DNA of 64,000 nt. Origin: Ligustrum vulgare (taxonomy: Eukaryota; Streptophyta; Magnoliopsida; Lamiales; Oleaceae). The stretch is taken from positions 61,454,040 through 61,518,039 of the forward strand of contig OY743176.1 in assembly GCA_963555705.1 (NCBI GenBank), written 5' to 3'. A program made the position numbers and the translations under genes. Shown here piece by piece: positions 33,893 to 47,519 of the stretch. Position 1 is the first letter of the stretch; the number at the start of each line of letters is the position of its first letter. Below the pieces are notes generated by a model that searched no databases, was not told where the DNA came from, and was given only the letters and a program-made list of their open reading frames with translations.

Positions 33893-36383
33893 TGTAGCGA
33901 CCAAGAATTTTTACGTATTTAAATAATTATTTTAAACTATGAAACGTGCCGCTGCGATCTCACCCATTTTTAATTTAACGTCACGACGTATTCGTCTAAC
34001 CAAGTCGAGAAATTTCAAGTCCATTCGATTTTAAATAAATTTTGAATTTCTAAAATTTATTATTTTATATATTTATTTAAATTATTATTTTCAAAATCAT
34101 TTTTAGATTTCAATTACGTCAAGCTCATTTTATCAGATTCATTTTTCCAAGCCAGTTGAATTCGCGTATTATTTTTCTCGAATTCCGTGTATTGCTTGTT
34201 TAGGTTTCCATAACATCCTATATCAACCTATACTACCACCAACTTTCACCTATCACATCAATCCCATACCATACCCTAGCTCAACATCACTAACCCACTC
34301 CATTATGCATCACCAACCCTCCAAATCCAACCCTCAGCATCACCATCACCAGCCTCACTCTGATTTCTAGCATTCACGACATTGGACTCAGCAAGCCTCA
34401 AACTCTTTCCTCAGCTCCATTGCAGCCTCCTCCATCAGACAGGTAACCTCTAACCTCAACCTCACGCAGCCATTGCAACTACCTCATTGCAGCAGCCACC
34501 ACCACTCACGCACCAAAGCCAAAATCAATTCAAATCATCACCATCACCCCCACAACCCAGTCATAACCCCAACTGCAGTACTACCTCCACCACCGTGCAA
34601 CACCACCGCCACCTCCAACTCACCTCCATCCCCATCGCCCAACACCAACACAGCCACCACCAATACACCACACTCACGAAACCGTCATCATCACCGCCTT
34701 GGCCACAACCTCCCCAAAACAGTCCACAAACCTAACTCCAAACCATGACCGCCACCTCCTCAATCCACGCCACCACAGTACCACCAAATTCATTATCATC
34801 AGCAACTCGACCGGCCATAATCCCACCACCTCACCAACCTATCTTCATCTCTTCCCAATCCAAAACCAAACCCAAAAACCCAGAAATAGAAGCCCAAATA
34901 CTTACCTCATCCCTAGACCGGTTTTACCACCGGATTTCGCAGCCAAGATCGAACTCCAAGCCTCGTTTCACCTCGATTTTTCGCACCCAACCTCGCACCT
35001 GAACCCCAAATCTGAACCCCCATCCTTGCCGCCGCTCGCCGGCACCTGCCGGCGACGTTTCGCCGGCACATTGCCGGCTGTAACACCGGTTTTTCCCCCA
35101 ATTTCGCCGCTCAGTCGTACCTTTGTCTCTCGTCCCCTCTCTGTCTTCACGCAAGTGAGGAAAGAGAAATGATTTTGATTTTAATATTTTGATTTTCAGA
35201 AATTTGCACTTTAGTCCCCAAGTTCTAAAGTTATTTAAATCAGTCCATATAGTTTTAAAACTTATCATTTCAGCCCCTTAAGTTTTTAAATGATTTCAAT
35301 CAATCCCTTCATTTTAAAAATCAATTATTTCAAGCCCTACAATTTAATATCCGTTTTGAGCTTCAACTTAAAGTTTTGAAAAGTATTCATTTTAGTCCCC
35401 CAACTTTCAAAGTATTTATTTTAGTCCCCCAGCTTTCAAATCATTAATTTCAGTCCCTAAATGGTAATTTATCATTTTTAAACTATAAATTTTAAAAGAC
35501 TAATTTAATTTATTTTTTTCTAATTGGCTAGATGAGGCGTACGGAGATTTAAAGGATTGAAGTCATTTCCTGCTCGATTTTCCACTCGTTGAATTTAAGG
35601 TGGACTCACCACTATTAATTGATTTAAATTATGATTGCATGTGAATGTGTATGTTATGTGATTTATGTGAACGTTATTTTCATGAAATGAGACGAGAATA
35701 TATTTCTTATGAAATATTTATGTTGTTATGCTTGTCATAACTTATATGCTTTAATGCATGAGAAAGAAATAAGAGAATATCTTACAAGATAAATGATGAT
35801 GTTATGCATAACTTACGTGCCTTAAGTGCACGAGATGAAACTACCCACACCCAATGATTTTAAAGAGCCTATGATTTTTCAAAGAGAAGCCATGTGCTTT
35901 AATGGACGAGAAGAGACTACCCACACCCTATGATTTCTAAAGAGCTAGCATTTATGTGTTCAATTATATTGTAGATTAATTAATTGGCGATGAGTCTACT
36001 GAGTATTTCTATGAAATGCTCATGTCTATTTTTAACAACATTTGCAGATTTCGGAGACGATGGCAAATGATGGATGGTTGTGGCAATAGTTGTTAAATAA
36101 TTGAGAAACTTATTTTGATGATCTATATTTCTAAACTTTGGCTATTTTTGAGATTTTCAATTATTTGAGAAATTATGGCATTGTCGAATGTTTTTGTATT
36201 ATTAATGGCTTGATTTGTTATTTTGAATTATTTCATAAATGTTTTCGAATTTTATCGACTATTACAGTTTATTTAATGTTGCCAAAAATGAATTTCAGTT
36301 ATTTCTTCCGCTAGAATATTATTTTAAAGTTTAGACCAGAAAATGACGTAATGAATCGGGTATTTAGAACTCAGGGCGCTACA
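33893..36383. mobile_element. Solo LTR (2491 bp) inside copia-2 integrase
   Basis: Begins TGTAGCGACC and ends GGGCGCTACA, with a perfect 5-bp TSD GTATG at 33888-33892 and 36384-36388. The internal C-rich stretch (34300-35170) gives spurious Pro/His-rich open frames. Repeats of the form TTTTAGTCCCCCAAC lie at 35390-35460, and an imperfect 70-bp duplication with CTACCCACACCC at about 35815-35955. The signature TTTTCCACTCGTTGAATTTA near 35578 also occurs, diverged, in the next solo LTR, suggesting related gypsy families. Confidence 0.85.
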
Positions 36384-36388
36384 GTATG

Positions 36389-36870
36389 CAACAGTCCTAT
36401 GTCTAAGTATTCCTTAGTGTTTGCAAAAATCATCAAATTCAAAATTGCAGAACTCCAAACCATTATCAGTTCTGATTACTTTAACCTTTTATTTTTCAAA
36501 TTTTCAACCAAGGTAATAAAATTTTTGAAAATAGAGACAGTTTGGTCTTTGGATTTCAGCAAATGAACCCAAGACTTTCATGAATGATCATCAATTATCA
36601 GCAAAAAATATCTAAAAACAGAAACAGTGTTAACAGGAGCAAGACCCCACAGGTCTACATGCAAATACTCAATAATGACCTTGGACTTATGAACACCTTT
36701 TCGAAATGAAGAAGTTTTCTGTTTTCCCAAAGTAGATTCTTCACAAAAATTAAGTTACTGAAAACTGTCTTTTCCAAAAAATCCATTTTTCTCTAACATT
36801 TTAAGTCATTTTTCTCCTACATGGCCTAATCTTTTATGCCACAAATCAGACAAGTTATTATCAACAGTTT
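36389..36870 (-). pseudogene. Copia-2 integrase, N-terminal finger and core
   Basis: The minus strand reads WHKRLGHVGEK, then a stop, then LKMLEKNGF (about 36780-36840), the HHCC finger region. Further on come core pieces such as the second-Asp surrounding SDNGLEFCNFEF (about 36440-36475). It lies between the two solo LTRs and has several stops. Confidence 0.7.
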
Positions 36871-36874
36871 CAAT

Positions 36875-39134
36875 TGTAATACCCTGGTTCACGTATTTTT
36901 TTTAAAGGTTACTAAGTTTTATAACTATTTTCTTGTGTCTTTGATTATATGTTGTTGAATTTTTTTATATTATAGTATATAAGAATGGAATTGGTGAAAA
37001 TAAGGACCAAAATTATGAAAGTTCCAAATTTGTCGTTTTTCCCAGTATTGCATAGAATCGTGAAGAAGCTTCAGGGATTAGATTGAACGGGAACATAAGA
37101 TTGAGGACCAACTTGTAGATGGATGGAAAGGAAGGAAAAAAAGGGGGAGCTCCTAAGTCCGTTAAGAGGAGAGAGAAAGAGATAAGGAATTGTTAGATAT
37201 TTCGTAATCTAATTAACTTGTCTCTTGCCTTTAATTATTTAATATTAAACCACTACACAAAAACAAAAAATGAGAGCTTAGAAAGGGAGAGAGAGGGCCG
37301 AAAATTTGAGGAAGAAAAAGGGAGAAAATCTTGCAAAATATTTGGAGAAGAAGGAAAAAGGAAGATAGGGAAACCACAACAAGGTAAGAAATGTTTTTTC
37401 TTCTTTGAGTTTCTCGAATTTCTACAAGTTGAAGGAATTTGAAAACCTAGGGTTTATGAAATTTTGGGATGGAATTGAAGAATGAATCATAATCTTGTTC
37501 ATATGTTTCTTTTGGTATAGAAATTTCCTAGAAATTAGAATTTAGCAAATATGATGAAATTATGTTAGTTTCCATATCAAGTGGGTTAAGAAGCATGAAG
37601 GTGAATTATGAACTTATTTCTTATAATGTTGGATCTCATGAAATTGGTATGTGAATGGGAAATGATATATGTGAAGGAAGAAATGGAATTTTTGATGAAA
37701 TTGGCTTGAATTCCAAAATGTAGAAAAATGGGGTATGCTGAATTTTTTTTAACAAAGATAATGTTTGGTCTAAAAATTATAGAACCATCACCAATTACAT
37801 GAATTATAGGATTTATGATGATTACCAATGTAAGGAAACCATAATTACTTGTGGAGTTGGAAAATACATAATATAAGTAAGGTATAGAAAAGGGTAGAAA
37901 ATTCTTGGAAAGATTGGAATGTAAGTTGGTTTACATTGTGTATTACAGGTGAAATTGAGGAGATTGGAAAAGCATATCAACCAAACTAAAATATTGAACT
38001 GTGAGTGAAAAACTCTCTTTCTTACTCTTTAGAATAGAAACTATTTATGATGTTTTCTATGGTTTTCATAAATGTTATGACTTGTCTTTGAAAAGTTTTA
38101 TATGATATGAATGACATTTCATGATTTTGAGATAATGTGAAAGTTATGAAAAATGCTGTGAAGTGTGAATTGTAAATTATGATTTTAATGCAAAATTTTT
38201 CTAAGTGATACTCGATGTTGATAAGTAAATGCCTCCTGCGGGAGAAGGGGCCTAGGGCTCAAGCTGTTTAAATATGCCTCCTACGGGAGAAGGGGCCTAG
38301 GGCTCAAGCTATTTAAATATGCCTCCTACGGGAGAAGGGGCTTAGGGCTCAAGCTATTTAATTATGCCGCCTTGGAAAAGGGGCCACAGGTTACCAGTGG
38401 CTCAAGCTGACACATTGCGTGCATGTGGTTTGATATGATAAAATACAATCGATGAGTTTATGATATGAGAACTTTGATGAATTTTGTATTGTTGTTATAT
38501 GATGATGTTTTTTTTTTTTTTACAAAAGTATATGTTAAAAATATTGATAAATGATTATTTCTTGATTTTTTTTTACGGAAACAAATTTTGGGAAAAAATG
38601 GTTTGTTATTAGGTTTTCCACTCACTGAGTTTATTAGCTCACCTACTTTTCCCCATATAAATTTCTTTCAGGTGGCAACTGAAGTTGAGTAACTTCTGGT
38701 ATGCTTAGCCTGTGACATCAAGTTTAGAAAAGAAAAGGTGGACATGATCACATGATGTTAATTTTGAACACTTTTGTCTTTTGAAAACTTTGTAGATTTT
38801 ATGGGTTGTAATTATTTCATATGTCATGTAAATATAGTTGAGCTCCTCCATGTGTTGTTTTATACGAATATAGGGAATGTGTTTTGTAAACGAACTTTAT
38901 CGATATTGAACCGTGGGTGGAACTACTTATATGTTGAGAATTGTGATTTAAAATTATTTTTGAAAAACAGGGTAATATATGTGTTAATTATTAAAGGCAA
39001 ATATTTTCCAATTATTTCAGAAAATTTCAGATTTTACGAGCTTTGATGATAGGTTTTGAATTTTTATTTAAAATCTATCATCGGCGCACGTCTCACTTCA
39101 AGTCTAATAAAGGTACTTGGGGCGGGGGATGTCA
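36875..39134. mobile_element. Solo LTR (2260 bp) inside copia-2
   Basis: Begins TGTAATACCCTGG and ends GGGGGATGTCA, with a perfect 5-bp TSD TCAAT at 36870-36874 and 39135-39139. TTTTCCACTCACTGAGTTTA (about 38619) is shared in diverged form with the other solo LTR. Contains a 45-bp tandem repeat at about 38228-38400. Confidence 0.85.
38228..38410. repeat. 45-bp tandem repeat in the second solo LTR
   Basis: Three close copies and one diverged copy of ATGCCTCCTACGGGAGAAGG...CTCAAGCTATTTAA. CCTCCTACGGGAGAAGG can form a small hairpin in each unit. Confidence 0.75.
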
Positions 39135-39139
39135 TCAAT

Positions 39140-40453
39140 AGTCAGAGAAGTAGGAGGGACATACTGCACAAACAGAATATAAATGCCATTAGACTTGACT
39201 GTACTAGAAATCAACAAATTGTTTCTCAAAATTTTTATGTATCCATTACTGACTCTAATTTCATAGCCTTCATCATCTAAAATTCCTAATGAGATGAGAC
39301 TTCTTCTTAAATCAGGGACATATCTAGTTTGATTTAAGATCAAATTTTTATTGTCTGCAAGTTTTAAAGTCACATTTCCAATTCCTTTTATATCACAGGA
39401 TACATCATTCCCAAGTTTTACAGAACCAGAGGCATGCACAGAGAAGCTATCAAATAAATCGCTATAAGGGCACATATGGAAAGTACAGCCTGAGTCTAAG
39501 ATCCATTCATATTTCATATTTGAAGTGGTAGTAACATAAACAACTCCACTATTATTTTGAATGTCTACAGGTTCCTGTTGTTTGTTTTTACCATCATCCC
39601 TTAATTTCTTGAAGCATTTATCAACTAAATGACATATCTTTCCACAATAAAAACATCTTTTGGTTTCATTAGGCTTCCTATCAAATTTATTATTGTCATA
39701 CCTTTTGGTTTCAAACCTATTTTGTTCATTTTTTCTATTATCATATTTCTTATCCCTAGGTTTGTTTGGTATGAAATTCTTATTTTGATAGTCTTTAGCC
39801 TCTCTGGGGTTATTTCTATTTTGGTTCCAGCCTCTTAAATTACCTCTAAAAGAGTTTCTGCCCCTTTGTGATGTGGACTCAACATTATAGGCCTCTTTAT
39901 GCTCTGACTTAGATTCTAATTCTTTATTTTTAAGAGATGTATGAATTATTTCAATAGACAAATTCCGACCTCCATACTCTAAAGCATTCCTAATGTCTTT
40001 GTACTTATCCCCCATACCATTTAGCAAACACACAACTCTTTGATCCTCAGTGGTTTTCTCTCCAGCATTTAAAAGATCATGAGTTATTCTATTGAACCTA
40101 TCTATGTTCTCTTCAGCACCTAAAGAAGGATCAAACTTGAAGATAAAGAATTGTTTCCACAAAAAAACATTTGTTTGGTAAAGAAAAAGTTCTTCAAGTT
40201 TGTCCCACAGGTCTGCAGCTGTTTTGGTATCCCCTACTTTCCTAATCACAGTATCAGATAGGTGAAGGAAAGGGGTACTCCAAGCAAGTTCATCTAATTC
40301 AGTTCTTCTTTCCTCAGTCATGTTTTCAGGCCAGGTTTCATTTATTACTTTAGCACATTTTAATTGATGTAAGAGGGCTTTAATTTTTTGTCGCCATAAA
40401 CTAAAATTCCCCTTCCAATTCCATATCTCAACCTCAACCTTAGCAGTATGCAA
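39140..40453 (-). pseudogene. Copia-2 gag and protease
   Basis: An open minus-strand frame of about 440 codons. gag (KGNFSLWRQKIKALLHQLK; FLWKQFFIFKFDPSLG), a CCHC knuckle CFYCGKICHLVDKC (about 39612-39655) and protease YEWILDSGCTFHMCPY (about 39465-39515). The canonical gag start seems lost: the frame opens just upstream of HTAKVEVEIWN with no ATG in good position. The downstream end is cut by the solo LTR at 39134. Confidence 0.85.
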
Positions 40454-41034
40454 AACAGGATTTTACAAATTTCAGGTTGTACATATAATTCACAACACAA
40501 GGCACAAATTACTACTGCAGATAACAAATTATACAGAAGTAAATCTAACTAAATGCAAGAATCAGTAAAGATGCCTTTCTTTTCCTCAATTCCACTTGGG
40601 TCGGCCAAGAACTCCCTCAGATTCCCGGATTCTCAAAGGGAATCCTTGACAAAGGTGAGTAAAAAGGTCCAAGAGGGCTTCAACGGAGGAAACAGAAAGA
40701 TCAAAAGTAAAGGAAATTAAAGAAACCCTAAAAGAATTTCAAGATATCACCTGATTGCTGCGATTATAGAAGTTTCTTTTGAAACTTTTCAAGCAAAATT
40801 AGATCTGACCTTAGATCTTTCAAGATCAAGTACCAGCGTGCCAAGTAACCAACAGATTCGTAGCTAAAATATGCAAATCTTTCACAATCTCAAAGGTATC
40901 ATCAATTTCAACCCTGAGTTAGTTAGATATGGGGTTTTATCACAAAATTTTTGAAGTTTTTAAAAGGAAGAACAAAGATCTCCAAAAACCCAAACGAAAA
41001 AACCCCAAAAGATTTTCGTATCAGAAACCCTAAG

Positions 41035-41046
41035 ACTCTGATACCA
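41035..41046 (-). other. Copia-2 primer-binding site
   Basis: TGGTATCAGAGT on the minus strand, one base from the 5' LTR; complementary to the 3' end of plant initiator Met-tRNA. Confidence 0.85.
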
Positions 41047-41047
41047 C

Positions 41048-41644
41048 TGTAAAGAGATCAAAGAATCAAACTCAAAAAAAACGAAGGATTATTATTTATT
41101 TACAAACAACTACAAGATATTTCTGTATCAAAAATTTTAGTTTAATAGAAAAATATCGCATAAACACAAATCACAAAACTCGTACAAATACTCTCAGAAA
41201 AACTCTCAAAAATGAAAAAAAGTGTGTTTACTAAGAAGACAGAAATACTCTCTAACAATTTCACAAGAATATTACAAATTTCTTCTGAAAGATCAAAGTA
41301 AAAGAGAGAATCACCAAGAACAAAGAGACGAGATGATGGAGAGAGAGTTTCAGTATGAGAGAGACGAATGAAAATGAATCAGAATACGTTGCATCTGGAT
41401 CCTTCTTGCCTTTTCATCTGGCTTAAATGATAAGGTTGATCCAACGGCCAGAAGCTATTGATTTGTTTTGATAAACGGTTGAAACGGCTTCTGATAAACC
41501 AAGTAAAGCGTGATTCCATTAAACGCGACTTGGACCTCCAGGTTTGGCAGGGAAGTGGGCTCGGCAGCTGAAAAATAAGTGGGCTTAGGTTCCGATTTTT
41601 TTGGGCTAGAGGGATTGGGCTGCAGCAGGGCCAATTTCTTCACA
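41048..41644 (-). repeat. Copia-2 5' LTR
   Basis: 597 bp. Longer than the other LTR mainly because of an extra copy of GTGGGCT(C/T)AGG-type sequence near 41560-41590. Confidence 0.9.
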
Positions 41645-41649
41645 AATAT

Positions 41650-42934
41650 ATATGTGTGACATCTCGTATATCATATATTTCATTACTCAATTTTAATAAT
41701 TAAAAAAAAAAAGGAAAAATGTCATATGGGTTTTCATCTTAATTTCCATGGCATAATCGCATCTCAACCAACGTCTTTCGTCTTTTCAATCGTCATCCCA
41801 AAATCACTTCATTCTTTCCCAAACATCGAGTGAACAAGTAAATAGAAGGACAACGTAAATTTTAAGAAATTGTCATATTGTTTGTGGAACATGCATGTTG
41901 AATGACATTTCTTATTCTTCTATATAAACAAATTAATAGAGGGGTAAAACTTAATTAATTGAGAGACATTTATTATATTTTTTTATGGAAGATGTGGAAT
42001 GGAGGCACTTATGTATTTAGGGAAAAAAAAAACACTATTGAACTAAAGTGTATTACAATTATAGGGTCGATATATTAACAACCGACTTGCTTAAAAATCA
42101 ATTAGGTTCAAATTTTGGTCGCCACTTATGCTCAGAGTTGGTGGTATTGATTTTTTAACTCTATCACTCAATGGGAAGATCCAACGATGGACTCCATGAA
42201 TCGAGTGTTTTCCTTTCGGTTTGAATTTCTATTATATGACCAATCCAAACCAACCTGACACGTAGTTAAAATTAATCTTTTAGATTTCCGTTCGATAACA
42301 TTGTAGCAATTATAAATTGATTTATTTATATTTTTGAGATAAAATGTGTGAATGAAAATTTGAGAGAGAAAATCTGTGTAATTAAAAAATGATTTGGAAT
42401 TAATCATAAATATTCCCCGATAAAATGTGCAATAATGTGTAATAGTATACAAACAGTATTTGGTAATCTGACATCAATATTTCTTTTACCCTTTAACGGA
42501 TACATAAAGGTTGAATCCCAACCTTGAGGGCCCCCACCGATCCTGCCCTGGACCTTTGATGGAGGAGGTAAATCGCAGGATGTGTCTCCCAGGAGTCAGG
42601 ATGGAGAGCTTATGGATAGGCCTGGATATTAACCGTGGTAACTCTCGCTTGCTACAGGGCACAAATCCAGTAGCTCATTGCTTGTCTCTGTCAAATATTC
42701 AACTTCCGTTATGAACATTTCTAAAAGCTACCGTTGCAAAATTAGTGCTCAATCTATTGACTTAGGAGCAAATTGGTACTGAACTTTTCAAATTGAGAAC
42801 CTTGGCCTGTGATATTTTATGGAAAATGTTCTAAGTTTATGAAACCCAAAAGTGGGTCATCATCCCCCATCACTTCTCGAGCCATCGAAAATTTACCATC
42901 CACGTCCCTGCTCGGGAACAGGGCAGGGATGGGA
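41650..42934. other. AT-rich spacer with MITE-like relic
   Basis: No gene supported. 42286-42400 resembles 62910-63020 (AACA(T/C)TGTAGCA.TTATAAATTG), so both are probably copies of one small MITE family. 42510-42720 is less AT-rich, with a 67-codon frame of unknown meaning. Confidence 0.45.
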
Positions 42935-43497
42935 TGGGACGGGCGGGATGGGGATGCCCATAATCTTCATTTACATCCTCGTTTATTATATATATATATT
43001 TGTCCATTAGTGTCTTTTTATAATGGTAATAATGTCTTAATTTTAAAAATTCTTTTCTTAAAGTATGATTATTTTACAAAATTTTCATTTAATAGCTCTA
43101 AAGAATTATTAACATTAATAAAAAAAACTCATAATATTTTTTATAGAGTAGTACAAGTTTAATTATGTTAAGAAGTATGTTTGAAGAGAATGAGATGAGA
43201 CTTGAGAGTGAGACATGAAGAGTAGTATAAAGTTGAAATGTAGAGCTTGAATTTGAAATTATATATTTTGGTGTCGGGTGATTTATGACACTTTTAAAAT
43301 TTGTTAAGATTTTTATTAAAAATTGTTTAGATTTTTATCTTCCAAACTTATTAATCGGAAATGATTTTGGGGCGGGGATGAGGGATTTGATAGCTATCCA
43401 CATCCCCGCCCAGGGATACTTTTTTTTCTCCGACCCCGCCCCCGTTCGAGGCGGGTCCCGTCGGGTTCAGGGATTCCCCGTCTCATTACCGTCCCTA
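42935..43497. mobile_element. Probable hAT-type relic with GC-rich ends
   Basis: The right end read inward is TAGGGACGGTAATGAGACGG, and the left side has TGGGACGGGCGGGATGGGG followed by AT-rich filler. Both ends are rich in GGCGGGG-type motifs, as in other plant hAT non-autonomous elements. I found no clear 8-bp TSD and the left limit is a guess. Confidence 0.4.
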
Positions 43498-43705
43498 ATG
43501 GATTGGGGTTGAAGTGTCAAGAACTAGACGGACTTCTAGAGAACGTGGATAAATAGATGAAGAAGTTTAAAATTTACTCTCCAATAATTCCTTCTACAGT
43601 TAAACAATTTTGATTACGTGACATTTTTTTAATTAAAATTAAAAGCTCATCGGCAAAATAATTAGAACAATCTTAAATTTTTCATTATTATAATATATAT
43701 ATATG

Positions 43706-43736
<31 letters not shown>

Positions 43737-46700
43737 TTTTTTTTCTCTTCAACTAATATTTTTATAAACTTTATGTAGCAATAATTTTTGTTGATAAATA
43801 AAATTTATTAAAATTTCATATAATTTTTTTTAAAATTATTGTTAACTTATGTTAAGTTATGTTTATTGGCATTTTCTATTTTTCTACATGTTGTAATTTA
43901 AGTGAATTTAATTAATTAATTACACGTGTGTTTAATAATTTTTATTAAGTTTAATTAAATTACTAGTTGTTTACTTGGACTTGACTTTGTATTTATCTCA
44001 TATATATATTTGTCATAATGATTTAATATTTGGAGATAATGTTTGTCACTTACTATTCTTGATATTTATCTCCTATATGTTTGTGATAATGATTTAATAT
44101 TTGGAGATAATGTTTGTTACTTATCTTTTATGATAAGGATCAAGAATTGTGATAATATTTTACTTGGCTTAAAATTATATTTTTATCACTTATTATTCTT
44201 TATAATTATTAAGATGATATTTTAGCCTTGTTAAAATAATATCTCCGATTGATCGAGTATCATTTTATTTTTAGAGATAATGAGTTTGGTTGAATCAAGA
44301 AATATTGATCTGTTATGATTAGAATCAAGATATGTTGATCTCGAAAACTTGTGATATAATATTGTGATTGGATCAAGTTTCTTGATGATTTATTCCTTGA
44401 TATTCAAGTGTATCATTGGCCAAGTATAATCTTTTATTTAGGTCGAATATCTTAATGATTTCATTCTTGGTATCTAAGTTTATCTCTTATGGTAAGATTA
44501 CATCAAGAAATATTAATCAAAGAATATTGTGAGTGGCCGAAACTCTTGTTGGCCAAAGATTATGATTTTATTCGTGGTGTCCAAGTTTGGTTTTATGGTA
44601 AGATTCTGAAGTTGATAAATATCCTACCTTATCATCAATTATGGTAAGATTATCGGATTTATAATTATCTTACATTATTATCAATTATGGTAAGATTCTT
44701 GATTTATCTTACCTTATCTCATTTTTTATTTTATTGTAGGAAATCAAGATTGAGTGCAAGTAGGATTCTTGATGAACAAGCAATCTGATTGCACATAAAT
44801 AGGGAAACTTGAATTGTTTTCCTTGAGCCGTGTAGAATTCAAAATTCGTGTTGTACACAAAAATACACGTCCACTACATTTTTTTGAAGAAGTTCGGAAG
44901 CCAATTTTCGTGTGGTGCTAATTATACACGGCTTCTACATCATTATAACTTCGGTTCTCTGGGAAGATATTATCAATCACTGAGAGAAGAAAAATCCTTT
45001 ATCCTGAAGATCAAACGGAAGGTTAGGATCGAGATCGAACGGGAGTTCGTGTTGCTAAAGATTGTTGCAGATTCAAAGAAAGTTACAGAAGAGTGGTGGG
45101 ACGCCAGCTCGTATTACATGCCATAGAAGGATCAGTGAATGATCTATTTCTTGGATGTTTGATAAGTTTATGCGTAGATTTATCCTATAGTTTAAATTGA
45201 TCTATATAAACTATTTTCTTATATAGTGATTGATTTTTGTCCACAGGGTGCGGACCGTTGATTTTTCCTGTTAGGGTTTTTCCCACGTTAAACTCAAATT
45301 ATTGTATTCTTGTCTTCTTATAATTCTGCATACATAATACTGTCTATTTACGTTTTACAATCCAAACGAATCTGCATCGGCAAGATTCATCTGGCATTCT
45401 GCTAAAACTAATCTTAAAGATTCTATGTTAATTCATTACTGTCCAGACATACTGTGACAGTCTGATCGTTAAACATAAAATTTAGAAAACTTTAAATTTT
45501 CAATTATTAATCTTAAAACAATATTTATTAATATATTCAACCTTTTTAGGTTAAAAACAAAGTTTATTCCATTTTTTTGGACGTCTCAATTTTGAAAACA
45601 AACTCTCAAGTTTTGAATTTCATTTTTTTATGAACTTTCAAATTTAACATTATTTTATTGTAGTTAAACTAATTATAAAATAAAAAAAAAACTCTCAAAT
45701 TTCAACCCCAAGATTTAAAGTATTTTATTATAGTTAAAATAATTATAAAATTAAATAAAATAAAATGATAAGTCATAAAGTCCCATGAAGCATCAACATC
45801 TAGACAGAGTATTCTACATTGCCTATTTTTTTCTACCTCAACTTAACATTGTAATACATAGAGTGCATTGGAGAAGTATTTTTAACCAATTTCGTCTATT
45901 TGCTAACATGTCACGTCTTTTCTCCCAATCTATGGAATGCATTGGAGATGTTCTCAATGACTAAATTTTTTGTCACAATTTTCCTAAATTCTAAACGTGC
46001 ATTTTCAAGAAATATTCTAAACGTGCAGTTCAACCTCCAATGGAAAAGTGTCAAGTGTCTCATTTAAAAATTATTCGGATACTGACACATTTTCATTTGG
46101 AACATAGCATTTTCGGAAATATTCGTGGAACATAAATTGAAGGAGTCAACTGAATAATGCATTTGGCAAAAAATAATTTATAAATGGTCAAGCTTTTATT
46201 TAAACATTCTAATCCACCCACAAGTATTTTTTTTTTTCATTGTTCATTTTTAAATATTTACAATTCATTGTTTTATAAATTCTTGTCCTGCGGAGGTTGA
46301 GTTATGAAGTACCAATGCAATTAGCTTAGTTGTGTCGACTTGGCTGAGCAAGGGAGTCAGGCTCGGCTCGTACTTGTTTTTAACTTAGATTAAAATCATT
46401 CGTGACTTTAACTCGTGGACGTAGCTACCTTATGGCTAAGAACCAAGGTTTAAAACAAAAATGAGAGTTTTTTTTTTTTTTTTTTTTCATGCGCAGCTCC
46501 CCAAAAATAATTCTTTTTTACCACCAAGCCCACTAAATTTTAGATTCAACCAAATTGAATTCCAATTTTAACTGTGTATTCGGCACATTAATCAAGAGAA
46601 TTTGAATTATTTTTTTAATTTATTTGTGTTTTCTACGTAACATGTGATGTTAAAAATTGGAAAGAAAAATATGTATGACTAAAAAGTGACATGAAAAATT

Positions 46701-47519
46701 GTGTAAATTAAATTTTGTATCTTTTTCAAATTAATTGCTTTAGCCGAACAAACCCTAAATGTAATTATAAGCTTTAGTCTATCTCTACTTATCTATAAAA
46801 TCTATAAAAGTAGTTGAGTCAATTTGGGTCAACTATACATTTTCCCGTCAAAACTCAAGTACTCTACATATATTGGTTTTTTTTCCTTTTTTTTTTTTTT
46901 ATTTATGTTGATGGGCTTTTCCAAAGCTTTTTTTATTAGTCTGCTGTAGTTAATGCGTTCACACTAATATTCTAATCCTACCCAATAATTTGCCTCAAGA
47001 TCCGATTTTCTTTAATTTTTTTCTTGCTGTTATTTTCAAAATTTGTTTGCTTCTATCATAATTAAATTTTTATAATTAAATCTGTTTGTTTCTATCATAA
47101 TTAAATAGTAATTATTGATTTTCGTTTTTCTAATAGTTTTGACATTTTCGAAATTTAACTCTAAACCCTATTTAAATTTCACTCATTTATACAAACATAT
47201 AGTACTAATTGTTTCACAACAATAGTATTCAAACTATTGTTTTAATTTACACGAGTTTAGTATTTTAATTAAAAATTATTTTATGTATGAAGATAGGATA
47301 TGGAAACTTCATTTATACCTTCTTTTGCTATTATTATATAGATTTTATGTATAATAATATAATTAATTATGATAAATGTTCTATAAGTTTCACTATTTGT
47401 GTTTTGGAACTTCATTATATATGTTCTTATAATTATGGTTATAGTTTATATAACTACAATCCTATTTCGAAGTTGAATTATGCAATTCATATTTATAAAA
47501 AAAAAAAAAAAAATTCAAA

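Larger units (their letters stand above)
30950..41644 (-). mobile_element. Copia-2: older Ty1/copia element with two nested solo LTRs
   Basis: LTRs lie at 30950-31523 and 41048-41644, with a perfect TSD AATAT at 30945-30949 and 41645-41649. Coding is on the minus strand. The primer-binding site at 41035-41046 reads TGGTATCAGAGT on the minus strand, complementary to initiator Met-tRNA. The polypurine tract (TTGAGGGGGAGATT) is at 31524-31538. gag-pol is recognisable throughout but frameshifted, and is interrupted by solo LTRs at 33893-36383 and 36875-39134. Without these the element is about 5.9 kb. Confidence 0.92.

Noticed and set aside
34473..35172. Pro/His/Ser-rich open frames on both strands
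   Set aside because: They lie in a C-rich stretch of a solo LTR, have low complexity and no family resemblance.
42510..42720. Frame with QGTNPVAHCLSLSN resembling the end of a LINE RNase H domain
   Set aside because: Only a few residues agree and nothing around it looks like a LINE.
44848..45126. 92-codon frame ending TEEWWDASSYYMP
   Set aside because: It sits in LTR-like sequence just after a TATA-type motif; no domain and no second copy.
43850..45440. Possible further solo LTR
   Set aside because: TATA-like and GGGTTTTTCCCACG motifs are present, but I could not find TG...CA ends with a 5-bp TSD.
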